Origin: Arthrobacter sp. AFG7.2 | GTDB lineage: Bacteria > Actinomycetota > Actinomycetes > Actinomycetales > Micrococcaceae | DNA: 64,000 bases | Reading direction: 5' to 3' | Assembly: GCF_002892835.1 (NCBI RefSeq) | Contig: NZ_PJMB01000007.1 | Location: forward strand, 62,001-126,000 | Shown here: piece by piece, positions 62,740-64,000 of the stretch | How positions within the stretch are numbered: position 1 is the first letter of the stretch | Layout: each line of letters opens with the position of its first letter | The notes under the pieces: generated by a model | Databases searched by the model: none | What the model saw: the letters and a program-made list of their open reading frames with translations, nothing else | What the model was told of the DNA's origin: nothing | Position numbers and translations under genes: made by a program

Positions 62740-63492
62740 ATGGCGAAATCCCCTGATTCCAGCAACTCCACTCCGTCTGGCTCCAGCGCTGTCAAGCGTG
62801 GCCTCTTCTCGCGCAAGCCGAAAGAAGCGAAGGCCAAGAAGCCCAGCAGGCTCAAGCAGATCCGCGAAGTCTTCACCATGACCCGCCGCCACGACCCCAT
62901 GGTCCCGTGGCTGATGCTGCTGGTGTTCCTTGGCATTGTGGCCGTGAGCTTCCTGGTGGGCTACTGGCTGGAAAACTGGATCACGGGCCTGATCATCGGC
63001 ATTCCCCTGGGCTTCCTGGGCGCCACCCTCATCCTGTCGCGCCGGGCCGAACGCGCAGCCTTCGCCCAGATCGAGAACCAGCCGGGCGCTTCCGGCGCTG
63101 CCTTGGGCACGCTGCGCCGCGGCTGGATCACGGAGGAACAGCCTGTCGCCGTGAATCCCCGGACGCAGGACGCCGTGTTCCGCGCCATTGGCCGTCCCGG
63201 CGTCGTACTCGTCAGTGAAGGCCCCACGCACCGGGTGAAGCCGCTGCTGGATGCGGAACGCAAGCGCCTTGCGCGCATCCTGCCCAACGTCACCGTCCAC
63301 GTGATTGAGAGCGGCCGCGGCGAAGGCCAGGTTCCGATCAGTGAGGTGGCCAAGAAGATGGGCAAGCTCAAGAAGGAACTGACCAAGCTTGAGGTGAACG
63401 CAGTGTCCAAGCGGATCTCCTCGCTGGGCAACCGCCTCCCCATTCCCAAGGGTATTGATCCCTACAAGGCGCGTCCCAACCGCGGACGCTAG
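62740..63492 (+). CDS. DUF4191 domain-containing membrane protein (250 aa)
   Basis: Actinobacterial protein: a Lys-rich N-terminus (KPKEAKAKKPSRLKQIREVF), two adjacent membrane helices (about residues 55-75 and 80-100), then a cytosolic domain with LGTLRRGWITEEQPVAVNPRTQDAVFRAIGRPGVVLVSEG, the DUF4191 core, ending in a basic LPIPKGIDPYKARPNRGR. It follows lipA across 97 bp with a terminator, a conserved neighbourhood. Function unknown. Confidence 0.92.
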   Translation: MAKSPDSSNSTPSGSSAVKRGLFSRKPKEAKAKKPSRLKQIREVFTMTRRHDPMVPWLMLLVFLGIVAVSFLVGYWLENWITGLIIGIPLGFLGATLILSRRAERAAFAQIENQPGASGAALGTLRRGWITEEQPVAVNPRTQDAVFRAIGRPGVVLVSEGPTHRVKPLLDAERKRLARILPNVTVHVIESGRGEGQVPISEVAKKMGKLKKELTKLEVNAVSKRISSLGNRLPIPKGIDPYKARPNRGR

Positions 63493-63502
63493 GTTTTGGA
63501 AC

Positions 63503-63545
63503 GCGCCCCGGTTCCGGTCTGTACCGGCAGCCGGGGCGCTTTTTT
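63503..63545 (+). terminator. Rho-independent terminator after DUF4191 gene
   Basis: GCGCCCCGG (63503-63511) pairs with CCGGGGCGC (63531-63539), with an inner CCGG/CCGG stem, then a run of six T (63540-63545). This is a canonical intrinsic terminator. Confidence 0.9.
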
Positions 63546-63573
63546 ACGGCTGACAGCAGGACAGGAAATCATC

Positions 63574-63933
63574 ATGGCCCTCACAAAAACCGCAGTTATC
63601 CGCGCGTTCCGGATCCTGGCCATCGCGGAAGCCTTCAGCTGGGCAGCGCTCCTCATTGGCATGTACTTCAAATGGATCGCCGGAACCACCGAAATAGGTG
63701 TCCAGGTAGCGGGGCCTGTCCATGGCGCCCTGTTTGTGGGCTACGGCATCGCGGCACTGGCCCTCTGGCGGCTGCAGCGCTGGCCCTTCGTGGTGGCCCT
63801 GTTCGCGGGCATGTCCGCCGTCTTCCCGTTCGCCACGATTCTGTTCGAGCGCTGGGCGGACAAACGGGGCTACCTCACCGCCACGGCCGCAGAGCAGGAC
63901 GCCGCGTCAGTCCGGGAAACCAGCCAGGTATAG
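63574..63933 (+). CDS. DUF3817 domain-containing membrane protein (119 aa)
   Basis: Small membrane protein with three hydrophobic segments: FRILAIAEAFSWAALLIGMYF, GPVHGALFVGYGIAALAL and WPFVVALFAGMSAVFPFATILFE, the DUF3817 pattern with the conserved EAFSW and HG residues. I chose ATG 63574 after CAGGAAA; the frame upstream runs through the terminator stem and is not family-like. Function is unknown; related domains occur beside transporters. Confidence 0.88.
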   Translation: MALTKTAVIRAFRILAIAEAFSWAALLIGMYFKWIAGTTEIGVQVAGPVHGALFVGYGIAALALWRLQRWPFVVALFAGMSAVFPFATILFERWADKRGYLTATAAEQDAASVRETSQV

Positions 63934-63968
63934 CAAACCCGCGGTTCCTGTCGTCCGGGCCGCAGCCT

Positions 63969-64000
63969 TCAGCGCCTGAGCAGCAGCGTGTTCATGGCCT
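63969..64000 (-). CDS. Probable 3' end of a minus-strand gene leaving the window
   Basis: The last bases read, on the minus strand, as AMNTLLLRR followed by a TGA (63971-63969). The short piece looks coding and sits in the right orientation to converge with the DUF3817 gene, but it is too short to assign a family. It may also be chance. Confidence 0.3.
   Translation of the reverse strand, partial: AMNTLLLRR

Noticed and set aside
1..64000. tRNA, rRNA, insertion sequence, prophage or CRISPR
   Set aside because: None seen: no cloverleaf-like conserved strings, transposase or integrase motifs, or regularly spaced repeats in the intergenic regions.

Overview
This is a chromosomal window from a high-GC actinobacterium. 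The gene content and order point to the Micrococcaceae, most likely Arthrobacter or Pseudarthrobacter: fused CydDC, sigA next to topoisomerase IV genes, SepH, a Pup-proteasome-type PAC2 protein, and several actinobacteria-only families (DUF3093, DUF3159, DUF3710, DUF4191, DUF4192, DUF5998, DUF7455). I see no rRNA, tRNA, CRISPR array, prophage or insertion sequence. Nearly everything looks like conserved core genome.

Layout. 1-2.4 kb: the end of a fatty-acid beta-oxidation pair (thiolase, FadB-like). 2.4-7.7 kb (minus strand): aldo/keto reductase, nucleoside hydrolase and a complete ECF transporter (S, T and a fused double ATPase), probably one operon. 7.7-10.8 kb: dxs with two small translationally coupled genes. 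11-13.8 kb: aconitase. 14-18.8 kb: a TRAM RNA methyltransferase and a KimA-like K+ permease, divergent from two TrkA/RCK proteins. 18.9-23.4 kb: the actinobacterial block DUF3159, OB-fold, DUF3710, dut, DUF3093, sepH; its order resembles the Rv2689c-Rv2698 region of Mycobacterium tuberculosis (from memory). 23.5-28.9 kb: thymidine kinase, an alkaline-phosphatase-superfamily protein, DUF5998 and a large GNAT/acyl-CoA-synthetase fusion of the Pat type. 29-32 kb: topoisomerase IV subunit A and a DinB protein.

32-39.8 kb is the most interesting part. The cytochrome bd operon cydA-cydB-cydDC is transcribed divergently from a BlaI-family repressor gene and an M56 (BlaR-like) membrane metallopeptidase gene. 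The shared intergenic region has three near-identical 17-bp dyads (TTCTAC-N5-GTAGAA) lying on candidate promoters for both sides. This suggests a BlaI/BlaR-type proteolytic switch controlling the respiratory oxidase instead of a beta-lactamase.

39.8-49.7 kb: parE, DUF7455, sigA (with a SigR/SigH-like promoter match in its leader), DUF4192, an MFS transporter, PAC2 and leucyl aminopeptidase. 49.9-64 kb: dihydrolipoyl dehydrogenase and E2 acyltransferase, a small membrane protein, OsmC, a tricorn protease, a TIGR01777 epimerase, a transmembrane Ser/Thr kinase with altered catalytic motifs, lipB-lipA (which lipoylate the E2 protein encoded nearby), DUF4191 and DUF3817. The last 32 bases probably hold the end of another minus-strand gene.
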